Of a DNA stretch of 64,000 bases, positions 7,000 to 14,820 are shown piece by piece. The notes under the pieces are model-generated. The model did not search any database and was not told the origin of the DNA. It saw only the letters and a program-made list of their open reading frames with translations. This DNA comes from Bacteroidales bacterium (GTDB lineage: Bacteria > Bacteroidota > Bacteroidia > Bacteroidales > UBA932), in the NCBI GenBank assembly GCA_017415715.1, contig JAFQFD010000013.1:22858-86857 (forward strand), written 5' to 3'. How positions within the stretch are numbered: the first letter of the stretch is position 1; each line of letters opens with the position of its first letter. The position numbers were made by a program, and so were the translations under genes.

Positions 7000-8174
7000 G
7001 CAAGAAGGTCAGCTATTGCAGCCATATCGCATTTCTCACGGGTGTATGCCTGTGGGAAGGAAAGGCCTGCGCCGAGGATTTCGTATCCCATCGCCTCGGC
7101 AAGCGCGTTGAGCTGGTTGACGCTTGAGCCCGACCACGTGTATGAGCCGAACGCGTAGAAGCGTCTGCCCTTGATGGCGCGAGCCTGAAGGGCCTTCATG
7201 AATGTCTCAACCGGAGGGAAGATGCCGTTGTTGTATGTCGGCGATCCCGCAACTATAGTATCATATTTGAATACATCGCGAAGCGCGCCTGACACGCCAA
7301 GCTCACCTGCGTTGTTGCATGCGAGGTCATGGATTGCGTATGGGATGCCGCGGGCCTCGAGCTCGAGAGCGAGGGCATCGGCCGCAGCGGCAGTGTTGCC
7401 GTACATCGAGCCATAGACTATGCAGACTCCCCTCTCCACTTCATATCGGCTCATCTTGTCATAAAGAGCCACTACCTGCTGTATGCACTCCTGCCATACA
7501 GGACCGTGCGTGCTGCATATTCTCTTGATATCCAGACCGCTGAGCTTCTTAAGGGCAGTCTGTACCGGATTGCCATACTTGCCGACAATATTTGAATAAT
7601 AACGGATCATCTCGTCGCGATATTCCTCGAATGTATCAGGATTGTCCACGACGTCCTCGTCTACAGCCTTGAATGTGCCGAAGGCATCTCCCGAGAACAA
7701 TGTACCCTCCTCTGCAAGCCATGTGACCATGGTCTCAGGCCAGTGGACCATCGGGATCATATGGAAGGTAAGGTTGCAGCTGCCGAGGCTTATCTTGCCG
7801 CCTTCAGCAATGACTGTGATCCTGTCTTCCGGTGTTCCATAATATCCCTTGAGCATAGGAACCGTCTTGGCATTGGCCACGATCTGCATCTGAGGATATT
7901 TCTCCAGCATGTATGCTATGAGTGAGGAATGGTCCGGCTCCATGTGATTTACCACGAGATAGTCTATCGGACGCTCGCCGATGGCCTCCTTTACATTGGC
8001 CAGGAACTCTTCCTCAAATCCGCACTCGACAGTGTCAATGAGCGCGACCTTCTCGTCTGCAACAACATATGAATTATAGCTCACACCATATGGCAGCGGC
8101 CATAATCCTTCAAAAAGCACCTTGTCAAAATCATTGACACCCACATAATATGTTCTTTCGCTTAACTGTACCAT
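6996..8174 (-). CDS. fprA: flavodiiron protein, FprA family A-type flavoprotein
   Basis: 392 aa, the normal length. The N-terminal metallo-beta-lactamase domain holds the diiron ligands: His77-Glu79-Asp81-His82 in VVNHMEPDHSS, His144 in MVHWPET, Asp163 in FSGDAFG, and His223 in CSTHGPVW. The C-terminal flavodoxin domain starts near residue 250 with CIVYGSMYGNTAAAADAL (FMN phosphate loop) and has TIVAGSPTYNNGIFPP further on. These cytoplasmic enzymes reduce O2 to water or NO to N2O in anaerobes, fed by rubredoxin or a similar donor; none is encoded here. A -7 box (TAATTTTG on the minus strand, 8198-8205) overlaps the end of the upstream gtrA-like gene, so it can be transcribed on its own. Confidence 0.95.
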   Translation of the reverse strand: MVQLSERTYYVGVNDFDKVLFEGLWPLPYGVSYNSYVVADEKVALIDTVECGFEEEFLANVKEAIGERPIDYLVVNHMEPDHSSLIAYMLEKYPQMQIVANAKTVPMLKGYYGTPEDRITVIAEGGKISLGSCNLTFHMIPMVHWPETMVTWLAEEGTLFSGDAFGTFKAVDEDVVDNPDTFEEYRDEMIRYYSNIVGKYGNPVQTALKKLSGLDIKRICSTHGPVWQECIQQVVALYDKMSRYEVERGVCIVYGSMYGNTAAAADALALELEARGIPYAIHDLACNNAGELGVSGALRDVFKYDTIVAGSPTYNNGIFPPVETFMKALQARAIKGRRFYAFGSYTWSGSSVNQLNALAEAMGYEILGAGLSFPQAYTREKCDMAAIADLLA

Positions 8175-8202
8175 AATCTTTTTATCGTTTCATCAAGCAA
8201 AA

Positions 8203-8613
8203 TTAGTGTCTTTTCCGGAATATGACCTGATTATTCATGACAAAATTGACAATTCCGGTCACACACATCGCCACAAGGTTGCATATGACCACATCCCAGC
8301 CGAAGATGCGCTCCACAAGCAGCAGGAATCCCAGCCGTAGCAGAAAGACAGCCGTGCATGACAAATCATAATACAGGAATGTCAGAAACGGGTTCCGCGT
8401 CTTCTTCCTGTCTTTCCATACATAGAAATACGATATAAGGAAGTTGGTGATGACGGCACACTGGAAGGATATCGCCGGAGAGACCACGTATTCGCCCCAA
8501 TAACCTTTCGTAAAGACAAGGTCAGAAAGAATCCACAGGACAAGCGTGTCGACCAATGTGCCGACAAGGCTTGTCCCGGAATACTTCAGGAATCTGACCA
8601 GAGTCCTCCACAT
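8203..8613 (-). CDS. GtrA-like membrane protein
   Basis: 136 aa with four hydrophobic segments and the family pattern FLKYSGTSLVGTLVDTLVLW at the start and NFVMNNQVIFRK at the end. GtrA-family proteins are small integral membrane proteins, mostly linked to moving lipid-linked sugars (undecaprenyl- or polyprenyl-phosphate sugars) across the membrane for surface polysaccharide. It is four bases downstream of the CDP-alcohol phosphatidyltransferase gene and surely co-transcribed, which suggests a job in lipid or glycolipid assembly. Confidence 0.9.
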   Translation of the reverse strand: MWRTLVRFLKYSGTSLVGTLVDTLVLWILSDLVFTKGYWGEYVVSPAISFQCAVITNFLISYFYVWKDRKKTRNPFLTFLYYDLSCTAVFLLRLGFLLLVERIFGWDVVICNLVAMCVTGIVNFVMNNQVIFRKRH

Positions 8614-8617
8614 GGCA

Positions 8618-9322
8618 TCAGTCCATCTTGTGCGGTGGATCTATCTTGGCATAGCCCTTCGCATCGTTTATTATGGTCACGAGATATATCAGCGACAGCA
8701 CAAGGAGAATGAATATTCCCACAAAGTCAAGGGCTGCGAAGGTCAGGTCATGGCCGAAAAGCACGAAAGTGTGCGAGAACTCGTTCAGAGGCCTGATAAG
8801 GGCGAAGAGCGTGTTTACTATTATCATTATGATCCTGAACTCCGTCGGTCCCATCTTGGCGTATGTAAGTCGGAACTCTTTCTTAAGATGGGCATTGATG
8901 CTGACATTGATGGTGAGCAGGAGGTATACGACCAGAACCATCAGAGCGAGCGTGAAATGCATCAGCCCCGAGAGTCCGACGCCGACGAATATCATCACTT
9001 CATTGACCGCATCGATGGTATGGTCGAGATAATAACCATATATAGGACGCTGATGGTTGCGGACCCTCGCCAGCGTGCCGTCCAGCGAATCTCCATACCA
9101 GTTGATCACAAAGCCCAAGGAACTGAGCCACAGGAAGTTTATATTTCTCCCCGCCAGAGCATATCCCACCGCAATCACCAAGGCTCCGAAGGTGCCTATA
9201 TAGGTCAGGATATCCGATGTCATCCAGCGCGGCTGCCTCTGGGCCAGCCACACCAGCACTTTCTTTTCAAGGGCATTCAGAACCGATGTCTGAATCCTTA
9301 CCGCATCTGCCTTATTTCCCAT
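8618..9322 (-). CDS. CDP-alcohol phosphatidyltransferase family membrane enzyme
   Basis: 234 aa. It carries the full CDP-alcohol signature: Asp78, Asp81-Gly82, Ala85-Arg86, Gly96, Asp100, Asp104 (GDSLDGTLARVRNHQ then GYYLDHTIDA). Six hydrophobic segments follow the usual topology. Such enzymes swap CMP on a CDP-alcohol (usually CDP-diacylglycerol) for a polar alcohol to make phospholipid head groups. The acceptor alcohol is not evident. The start overlaps the acyltransferase gene by 11 bases, so the two are translationally linked. Confidence 0.93.
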   Translation of the reverse strand: MGNKADAVRIQTSVLNALEKKVLVWLAQRQPRWMTSDILTYIGTFGALVIAVGYALAGRNINFLWLSSLGFVINWYGDSLDGTLARVRNHQRPIYGYYLDHTIDAVNEVMIFVGVGLSGLMHFTLALMVLVVYLLLTINVSINAHLKKEFRLTYAKMGPTEFRIIMIIVNTLFALIRPLNEFSHTFVLFGHDLTFAALDFVGIFILLVLSLIYLVTIINDAKGYAKIDPPHKMD

Positions 9323-10157
9323 AAGTATCTTTATTTACAAGGTTATATACCGAAGACCTCAGAAATGCTCTGAAGCCATCCATGTCATTGAATTGCGACT
9401 GCTGCTCAGGGGTTATCATTTCCCCGATGCTGATTCTCGTCCGCTTGCCTCTCTTGTTGAACACTTCGGAGGGCAGGCGAAGCAGACGGACACGCCAGTC
9501 AATGAGCCCGAGTGAATAATAGAAATCCGAATTGCGGTCCATGAACGCCACCGGCAGCACCGGGACCTTCAGTTTCATTATCAGCCTGACGGCAGCCTCC
9601 TGCCACTCGCGGTCCCTGATGCATCTGTCCTTCAGACTGAGGTCAGAAACGGCTCCGGACGGGAATATTCCCAACGGGTGTCCTGCCTTGACATGCTCCA
9701 TAGCCGCCTTGACGCCCATTATGCTCTCCTTTGTCGGAGCCGCCTTGACATTGCCGGTCGGTGTAACGCAGATGAAATTTTCTCCAAGAGTCTCTATCCT
9801 GGAAAGGAACCTGTTTACCATTACCTTGTAGTCGGGACGGACATGACCGAAGAGATCGACTAGCATCACTCCGTCTATGCTTCCGTAAGGATGGTTGCTG
9901 ATGGTGATGAACGGGCCGTCAGGAAGCGACGCCAGGCGCTCAGGATGAAGAATTTCATACTCCACACCTATATCCTTCAGCACAGCCTCGGCGAAAGCTG
10001 GTCCTTCAAACGAGGAGTTCCTGTCATACAGGTCATTCACCTTATCTACGGCCAGAGCCTTCATCAGCAGACGCGCGAAGGCGTTGCCCGCCTTTCCGCG
10101 GAAGGCAGGAGCGACGGATTCCAGCTCGTTGAGAGTAAGAAGAGGCATAGCAGTCAT
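9312..10157 (-). CDS. lysophospholipid acyltransferase family protein (PlsC-like)
   Basis: 281 aa. The acyltransferase motif is ISNHPYGSIDG at residues 86-96 (His89, Asp95). Here the His-Asp spacing is five residues, as in the hemolysin/ornithine-lipid acyltransferase branch rather than the classic PlsC spacing of four. GIFPSGAVSD near residue 160 is the glycerol-phosphate or acyl-acceptor block, and VPVLPVAFMDRN fits the last block. It probably acylates a lysolipid on the inner face of the membrane. It heads a three-gene set with the CDP-alcohol transferase and GtrA-like genes. Confidence 0.88.
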   Translation of the reverse strand: MTAMPLLTLNELESVAPAFRGKAGNAFARLLMKALAVDKVNDLYDRNSSFEGPAFAEAVLKDIGVEYEILHPERLASLPDGPFITISNHPYGSIDGVMLVDLFGHVRPDYKVMVNRFLSRIETLGENFICVTPTGNVKAAPTKESIMGVKAAMEHVKAGHPLGIFPSGAVSDLSLKDRCIRDREWQEAAVRLIMKLKVPVLPVAFMDRNSDFYYSLGLIDWRVRLLRLPSEVFNKRGKRTRISIGEMITPEQQSQFNDMDGFRAFLRSSVYNLVNKDTYGK

Positions 10158-10234
10158 TTTTGTCTGTCTTCAAGCAAATTGTGTGACAAAACGCTCTGGT
10201 TACAGACCAAAAATTGTCCAAACCGAAGAAGGTT

Positions 10235-10266
10235 TTTGCCTCAACTGCCGATTTTTGCTATATTTG
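10235..10266 (+). promoter_or_regulatory. promoter of the nitroreductase lipoprotein gene
   Basis: TTTG at 10235-10238 and TATATTTG at 10259-10266, spaced 20 bases apart, form a complete Bacteroidota -33/-7 promoter 22 bases before the ATG. Confidence 0.7.
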
Positions 10267-10288
10267 AGAGATTGAAAAACAGAACGCT

Positions 10289-10900
10289 ATGAAACTTTAC
10301 TCTATCATCGCGGCTGGCGTGGCATTGATCGCAGCCGCTTCTTGCTGCCAGCAGGCAGAACAGACATGCGCCGAAAACCAGGTCATCGAAAACATCATGT
10401 CAAGACGCAGCATCCGCAAGTATAAGCCTGTCGCTGTGTCTCGCGACACTCTCCAGACCATACTCGAATGCGGAATCAACGCCCCTAACGGCATGAACAA
10501 GCAGTCGTGGGAAGTGCGCGTGGTGGACAATCCTGCAGTAATGGAGGAGATCCAGACCCTGATGATTGCATCAAACCCTGAAGCCAAGCCGGAAATGGTG
10601 AAGGGATGCTTCAGAGATGCTCCTGTCATGGTATTTATTGCAAACGACCCGTCATATGACTGCTCGCCTATAGACTGCGGACTGCTGTCGGAGAACATCA
10701 TGCTCTCGGCATGGTCCCTCGGAGTAGGCTCGGTATGCCTCGGAAGTCCGATAAGATTCCTCGTGAACTCGCCAGAGGCGATGGCAAAGCTCGGATTCAG
10801 CGAAGGCTACACACCGATAATCTGCATCGGACTCGGATACGCAGCGGAAAGTCCCGAAGCAAAGCCTCGTGACTGGAGCAAGGTCAAATATGTAGAATAA
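10289..10900 (+). CDS. nitroreductase-family lipoprotein
   Basis: 203 aa. A lipoprotein signal (MKLYSIIAAGVALIAAASC, Cys19) is fused directly to a complete nitroreductase domain starting IENIMSRRSIRKYKP. The domain has the FMN-binding Arg-Arg-Ser-Ile-Arg block, NAPNGMNKQSWEV, and the C-terminal GYAAESPEAKPRDWSKV. Nitroreductases are normally cytoplasmic FMN enzymes using NAD(P)H. A lipid-anchored copy outside the cytoplasm would need another electron source, so its substrate is open. It is convergent with the DUF4491 gene, with no gap between them. Confidence 0.9.
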   Translation: MKLYSIIAAGVALIAAASCCQQAEQTCAENQVIENIMSRRSIRKYKPVAVSRDTLQTILECGINAPNGMNKQSWEVRVVDNPAVMEEIQTLMIASNPEAKPEMVKGCFRDAPVMVFIANDPSYDCSPIDCGLLSENIMLSAWSLGVGSVCLGSPIRFLVNSPEAMAKLGFSEGYTPIICIGLGYAAESPEAKPRDWSKVKYVE

Positions 10901-11188
10901 CTATTTGCGGTGTCCCGGACCTTCTGGGAACCATCCCTTGCGCACGCGTTCACGCTGATGAAAGAGCTCAAGGATGCTCCAGAATGAAGAGAATGCAATG
11001 ACACCGAAGATTGTCGACACAATCAGATTGCAGACAAGCACTGACAGGACTGCGAAGACAAGGCCGGCAAGCACGAATATCCACCAGCACTTGACACCAA
11101 GGTAATATTCCGCCTTGATGACGATTGGATGGAAGAAACCGATTACAAGAAAAGTGGCAAGTCCCACAAGCAGTCCGCTGAAATTCAT
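10901..11188 (-). CDS. DUF4491 family membrane protein
   Basis: 95 aa with three hydrophobic stretches and the family look of DUF4491: LVGLATFLVIGFFHPIVIKAEYYLGVKCWW at the N-terminus, then a membrane pair and ELFHQRERVRKGWFP. These small Bacteroidota membrane proteins have no known function. The gene is divergent from the LuxR-type regulator and shares a symmetrical promoter region with it (11205-11242). Confidence 0.85.
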   Translation of the reverse strand: MNFSGLLVGLATFLVIGFFHPIVIKAEYYLGVKCWWIFVLAGLVFAVLSVLVCNLIVSTIFGVIAFSSFWSILELFHQRERVRKGWFPEGPGHRK

Positions 11189-11204
11189 AGTTACAATAAA
11201 ATTT

Positions 11205-11242
11205 GGTATCTTTGCATAAGGTGTCAGTCCCGCAAAGATACC
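11205..11242. promoter_or_regulatory. face-to-face promoter pair between DUF4491 and LuxR-type genes
   Basis: GGTATCTTTGC (11205-11215) and its exact reverse complement GCAAAGATACC (11232-11242) form an 11-bp inverted repeat, and each arm contains a perfect -7 box. The right-going box (11207-11214) serves the LuxR-type gene. The left-going box (11233-11240) serves DUF4491. The two predicted start sites overlap. Confidence 0.6.
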
Positions 11243-11265
11243 ATTTTTTTCATATTAAAACAGCA

Positions 11266-11838
11266 ATGACTCCCTGCTTCGCCATAATAGACAGCAACAC
11301 CCTCAGCAGAATGTCGCTCCAGAGCATTCTCAAGGACATCTATGACCAGGTCGAAATATACCCGTACCGAGACATAGTAGAGTTCATACGCGACTCGAAC
11401 AGGCACTTCGTGCATTTCTTCGTCAGCGCCGACATCCTTTTCGCTGACGCGGACGAGTTCGAGACGCTCAAGCCTCAGACTACAGTGATATGTCAGGGGC
11501 ACAACGAAGCGCTGACCAGGGCAGGATTCAGGACGGTAGACTGCACGATGTCTGAGCAGGAAATCGTCGAGGCCCTTATGAAGCTTGACGAGAGTCTCAA
11601 AAGGAAAAGCGAGAACAGTATCAGCATAACCGACAAGCTGTCGGCACGCGAGAAGGAGGTCCTCATACTGATAGTCAAGGGATTCATCAACAAAGAGATA
11701 GCGCAGCAGCTGAACATCTCCACTCCGACTGCGATCTTCCACAGAAACAACATCTGCGAGAAGCTTCAGACCAGGTCCATAGGCAAGCTGACCGTATACG
11801 CCGTGCTTTCAGGCCTTGTTGACCTTAAGGAGATTTAA
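11266..11838 (+). CDS. LuxR/NarL-type DNA-binding regulator with degenerate receiver
   Basis: 190 aa from the ATG at 11266. An upstream in-frame ATG at 11203 lies before the -7 box and would be outside the transcript. The C-terminal LuxR helix-turn-helix is clear: KLSAREKEVLILIVKGFINK, EIAQQLNISTPTAIFHRNNI, TRSIGKLTVYAVLSGL. The N-terminal 110 residues have receiver-like spacing (FAIIDSNTLSRMSLQSIL) but no aspartate where the phosphoacceptor should be (HFFVSADILF). It may therefore work without phosphorylation. No sensor kinase is adjacent. Its 3' end overlaps the convergent barrel gene by four bases. Confidence 0.85.
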   Translation: MTPCFAIIDSNTLSRMSLQSILKDIYDQVEIYPYRDIVEFIRDSNRHFVHFFVSADILFADADEFETLKPQTTVICQGHNEALTRAGFRTVDCTMSEQEIVEALMKLDESLKRKSENSISITDKLSAREKEVLILIVKGFINKEIAQQLNISTPTAIFHRNNICEKLQTRSIGKLTVYAVLSGLVDLKEI

Positions 11839-12965
11839 CGCGTAAGCAGTTCCTGGAGATTGAACTTCAGCTGTACCATCTGCTGGGTGCCGCAATATTT
11901 CTGTCCGTTGAAATGGAATATGGCGGCCAGCCTTATCTTCAGATATTTAGAAGAGCCTTTGATGTCGGGCTCATAAAAGACTTCAAGCCTGTCGTACAGG
12001 CCCGGACCGGTCGTTCCGTTGTCATATACCCTATAGAACGGGTCTCCCATATAAAGAGAGGGGCCATACTTTGTGCCCGTATTGTCTTTGCTGTTGTAGT
12101 ATGGCATCAGGTCCGTTCCATAATACATGCGGTTGAGTATTCCCACATTCCAGTTGCGCACTTCCAGGTCAAACTCTCCTCCTCCCGGGAACACATAGCC
12201 GCTGGCATGTTCCCTGTCGTTCTGCAGGCCCTGCAGCCATCCGAAACGCATGGAGAACTTCTGCATGTTCATCATATGCCCGAAATCAAAACGGAGATAT
12301 GGGTTTATGAGGATATTGTCCACCACGCCCTTATGCCTGTCGGAGTTTGCGTAGTGATACATATAGGCTGAATATCCAAGAGACAGCATCGAGGCAAGCC
12401 TGCCTTCTCCGCTGGAGAATATCATGAACCTCTCCCTGCTGTCATTGCCATACTGTCCCATCCAGTCGCATGCCACTTCGAAATGCGCCTTCGGGCGGTT
12501 GAACTGCAGCAGAAGGCCTTCAAGATTATTGTCATAAAAGGTAAGCGAATCCGAGAAAAACGCCGGAGAATACTCTCCATCGGTCTTCTTGCGAGGAAAT
12601 ATGCCGGCATACATGGTCATGTCTGTCTCGCCGAAATCCTTCTGAAGCCTGTAATATAGTGTAACCTCATTCAGAAGTCTGTCAGCTCTTCCGCCGAAAT
12701 CCTTCATCACATCCACGCCTATCATGACCTTATGGTCAGCGCCCGCCTCCGGCTGGGCTATGGACAGGCCCACGGACGGAGTCACACGCGCTCCAAAGAT
12801 GGTCATTGAACGCGAAAATGCACTCTTGTATAGTTCCCTGTTATCGAAATTCATCTCGAAGTCGACGTCGTAGGCGAACTTTACGGACTTGTCTCTGGCG
12901 ACAGAGACAACGGTGAACGCCGTCATGAGCAGAATGAATATGAACAATCTTCTATAGGTCAGCAT
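11835..12965 (-). CDS. outer membrane beta-barrel protein, unknown function
   Basis: About 376 aa from the ATG at 12965. A longer frame to 13019 would begin upstream of the -7 box. A signal peptide (LFIFILLMTAFTVVSVARD) precedes alternating beta-rich segments such as MIGVDVMKDFGG and EVTLYYRLQKDF. The C-terminus contains KIRLAAIFHFNGQKYCGTQQ. It looks like a single barrel without plug or OmpA domain. I do not recognise a family with a known role. Confidence 0.75.
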   Translation of the reverse strand: MLTYRRLFIFILLMTAFTVVSVARDKSVKFAYDVDFEMNFDNRELYKSAFSRSMTIFGARVTPSVGLSIAQPEAGADHKVMIGVDVMKDFGGRADRLLNEVTLYYRLQKDFGETDMTMYAGIFPRKKTDGEYSPAFFSDSLTFYDNNLEGLLLQFNRPKAHFEVACDWMGQYGNDSRERFMIFSSGEGRLASMLSLGYSAYMYHYANSDRHKGVVDNILINPYLRFDFGHMMNMQKFSMRFGWLQGLQNDREHASGYVFPGGGEFDLEVRNWNVGILNRMYYGTDLMPYYNSKDNTGTKYGPSLYMGDPFYRVYDNGTTGPGLYDRLEVFYEPDIKGSSKYLKIRLAAIFHFNGQKYCGTQQMVQLKFNLQELLTR

Positions 12966-12986
12966 ATTTTCAGGTCTAAAATCTTT

Positions 12987-13014
12987 CAAAGATAGCACTT
13001 TTCGCGTATTTTTG
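12987..13014. promoter_or_regulatory. back-to-back -7 boxes between the barrel gene and the GSCFA gene
   Basis: CAAAGATA at 12987-12994 (TATCTTTG on the minus strand) serves the barrel gene. TATTTTTG at 13007-13014 on the plus strand serves the GSCFA gene, 17 bases before its ATG. Only 12 bases separate the boxes, so the two promoters share the upstream DNA. Confidence 0.6.
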
Positions 13015-13031
13015 CACAAATCTGATTTACG

Positions 13032-13889
13032 ATGAAACTGCAGACCCCCGTGACCGACGAAAGATGCAATGTCGGCATATCATACAATGACAAGATCCTG
13101 ATGCTCGGAAGCTGTTTTTCAGACAGCATAGGCACTCAGTTGAAGAACTTCGGTTTCGACGTATGCGTCAATCCTTTCGGAACATTGTATAATCCGGCAT
13201 CCATACTCTCCAGCATCAGGCGTCTGATCAGCGGTGACCCTTTCACGGCGGAGGAATGCGTCGGCATCGGAGCCGGGGACGGACGCGTCTGCTCATTCAG
13301 CCATCACACATCGTTTGCACGAGGGTCCGAGGAAGATTTCCTCGAAAACGCCAACAGGAAGCTGCAGGAGGCACGTTCTTTCTTCATGGAATGCAACAAG
13401 GTCATCATCACCCTCGGCACCAGCTGGTGCTTCAGGCATGTGGAGAAAGACAGGATCGTGTCAAACTGCCTCAAGAGAAATGCTGCAGAGTTTGAAAGGA
13501 TTTTTCTGGACGAGATCCAGACAGTCGCGATGCTCAACGAGATCGTCACCCTCTGCCACGACAAGGAGTTCATATTCACGGTGAGTCCCATACGTCATTT
13601 CAAGGACGGCGCTCACGGCAACCAGATCAGCAAGGCATCACTTCTCCTGAGCGTAGACAAGATCATAAGGTCCATGGGATCCGGCCTGGACTATTTCCCT
13701 GCTTATGAAATAATGATGGACGAGCTGCGAGACTACAGATTCTATGCAGAAGACATGTGTCACCCATCGCAGCAGGCCGTTGACTACATCAGAGAACGTT
13801 TTCTTGACTGGGCGCTTCCTGCGGACGAACAGGACAGGTTAAAAGAAAACATCCGCGCCTACAGGCACGGATGTCATATCGTGAAATGA
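13032..13889 (+). CDS. GSCFA domain-containing protein
   Basis: 285 aa. The family-naming block is present at residues 25-30 as LMLGSCFSDSIG, followed by NPFGTLYNPASIL, ITLGTSWCFRH, VSPIRHFKDGAHGNQISKA, YFPAYEIMMDELRDYRFYAEDMCHPS and a C-terminal helical tail. GSCFA proteins have a GDSL/SGNH hydrolase-like fold: Ser in GSCFSD and an Asp-x-x-His pair in EDMCHPS. They are common in Bacteroidota, but their substrate is unknown. No signal peptide, so cytoplasmic. Confidence 0.92.
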   Translation: MKLQTPVTDERCNVGISYNDKILMLGSCFSDSIGTQLKNFGFDVCVNPFGTLYNPASILSSIRRLISGDPFTAEECVGIGAGDGRVCSFSHHTSFARGSEEDFLENANRKLQEARSFFMECNKVIITLGTSWCFRHVEKDRIVSNCLKRNAAEFERIFLDEIQTVAMLNEIVTLCHDKEFIFTVSPIRHFKDGAHGNQISKASLLLSVDKIIRSMGSGLDYFPAYEIMMDELRDYRFYAEDMCHPSQQAVDYIRERFLDWALPADEQDRLKENIRAYRHGCHIVK

Positions 13890-13899
13890 TGTATTTCTA

Positions 13900-14586
13900 C
13901 TAGAAGTTAAAGCCAAGTCCTACATAGAACACACCTGTGTGCATCTTGTATTTAGTGTCTGCAACCTGCTCTCCGGTATATCTGTTGAGCATACCGATGT
14001 TGTATCCGAGCTTCACATTGAACTTCTCCATGAATGTAGCGCCGACGCCAAGACCAAGTTTAAGATCGAAACGGCCGTAGTTTGGAGTGCCGTCAGGAGT
14101 TATTGAAGAAGCGCTGTCACCCTTTGTCACAGTCTTGCCTGTGTAGTTGTGATACTTCACCATATAGTCATCTGCACTGACCTTTGAAGCTGAGGTAAGA
14201 CCGAGCGAAAATACAGGACCTGCAAATGCAGAAAGTTTCACTGCTCCGAGGTCATATGAATACTTTACATGTACCGGAATGTCGAGATAAGTCTCATTGA
14301 CTGACTCCTTGGCAACAACTCCAAGTACTTCCTCTGAATCATATTCTCCCATGTATGAGAATCTTACTCCTGGCTGAAGTCCGAGAGAGCCCCATCCCCT
14401 GTCAAGGAAGTTCCAGTCGTATGTTGCCTCAAGATAGAATCCGTCAAGACCATCTGAGTCAGACTCGTTACCAATCCTGGTTGTAGTAGTTCCATGGTTG
14501 TAACCCACACCCACACCGAGCTGTGCATTTGCATCGATCGCAAGAAACATTGCCGCCGCTGCAAGAATAAAATAAAACTTCTTCAT
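13900..14586 (-). CDS. outer membrane beta-barrel protein (PorT/OmpX-like)
   Basis: 228 aa. Signal peptide KKFYFILAAAAMFLAIDANA, then a small barrel: QLGVGVGYNHG, GFYLEATYDW, LGLQPGVRFSYMGEYD, VPVHVKYSYDLG, LSAFAGPVFSLGL, GVGATFMEKFNVKLGYNIG and a terminal aromatic strand ending FYVGLGFNF. This is the common Bacteroidota 'outer membrane beta-barrel' family of unknown function. It stands alone between the GSCFA gene and the ABC operon. The 234-bp gap to the right holds the operator of that operon. Confidence 0.85.
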   Translation of the reverse strand: MKKFYFILAAAAMFLAIDANAQLGVGVGYNHGTTTTRIGNESDSDGLDGFYLEATYDWNFLDRGWGSLGLQPGVRFSYMGEYDSEEVLGVVAKESVNETYLDIPVHVKYSYDLGAVKLSAFAGPVFSLGLTSASKVSADDYMVKYHNYTGKTVTKGDSASSITPDGTPNYGRFDLKLGLGVGATFMEKFNVKLGYNIGMLNRYTGEQVADTKYKMHTGVFYVGLGFNF

Positions 14587-14745
14587 ATCAATCTAAAATT
14601 AATTATTACATAATCCCATCAAAGTGTTTGCAAAAATAAGTCTTATAAATTTCCATTAAAATAGAGTAGTTTGTCTTTTGGATTACAAATAATATCAAAA
14701 GGAGGAATCCATTTTGAAAATACAAAACTTTGGTTCACCTTTGTA

Positions 14746-14767
14746 GTGTACTACTTCACTAATACAC
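14746..14767. promoter_or_regulatory. candidate GntR/YtrA operator
   Basis: Half sites GTGTA (14746-14750) and TACAC (14763-14767) face each other across 12 bases. The left one lies inside a second palindrome, GTAGT-GT-ACTAC. YtrA-subfamily regulators bind such GTGTA/TACAC inverted repeats in front of ABC operons they repress. This one precedes an ABC operon that ends in a YtrA-like gene. Confidence 0.5.
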
Positions 14768-14820
14768 CATAAAAACTTCCGGAAGGAAGACTTAACATAT
14801 AGACATAAAAACATACCGCT

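Noticed and set aside
8546-9373. 275-codon plus-strand frame opposite the CDP-alcohol phosphatidyltransferase
   Set aside because: The minus strand encodes a complete enzyme signature; the plus frame is low-quality, charged sequence.
12966-13019. Longer N-terminus of the barrel protein
   Set aside because: It would start upstream of the -7 box at 12987-12994; the shorter form has a proper signal peptide.
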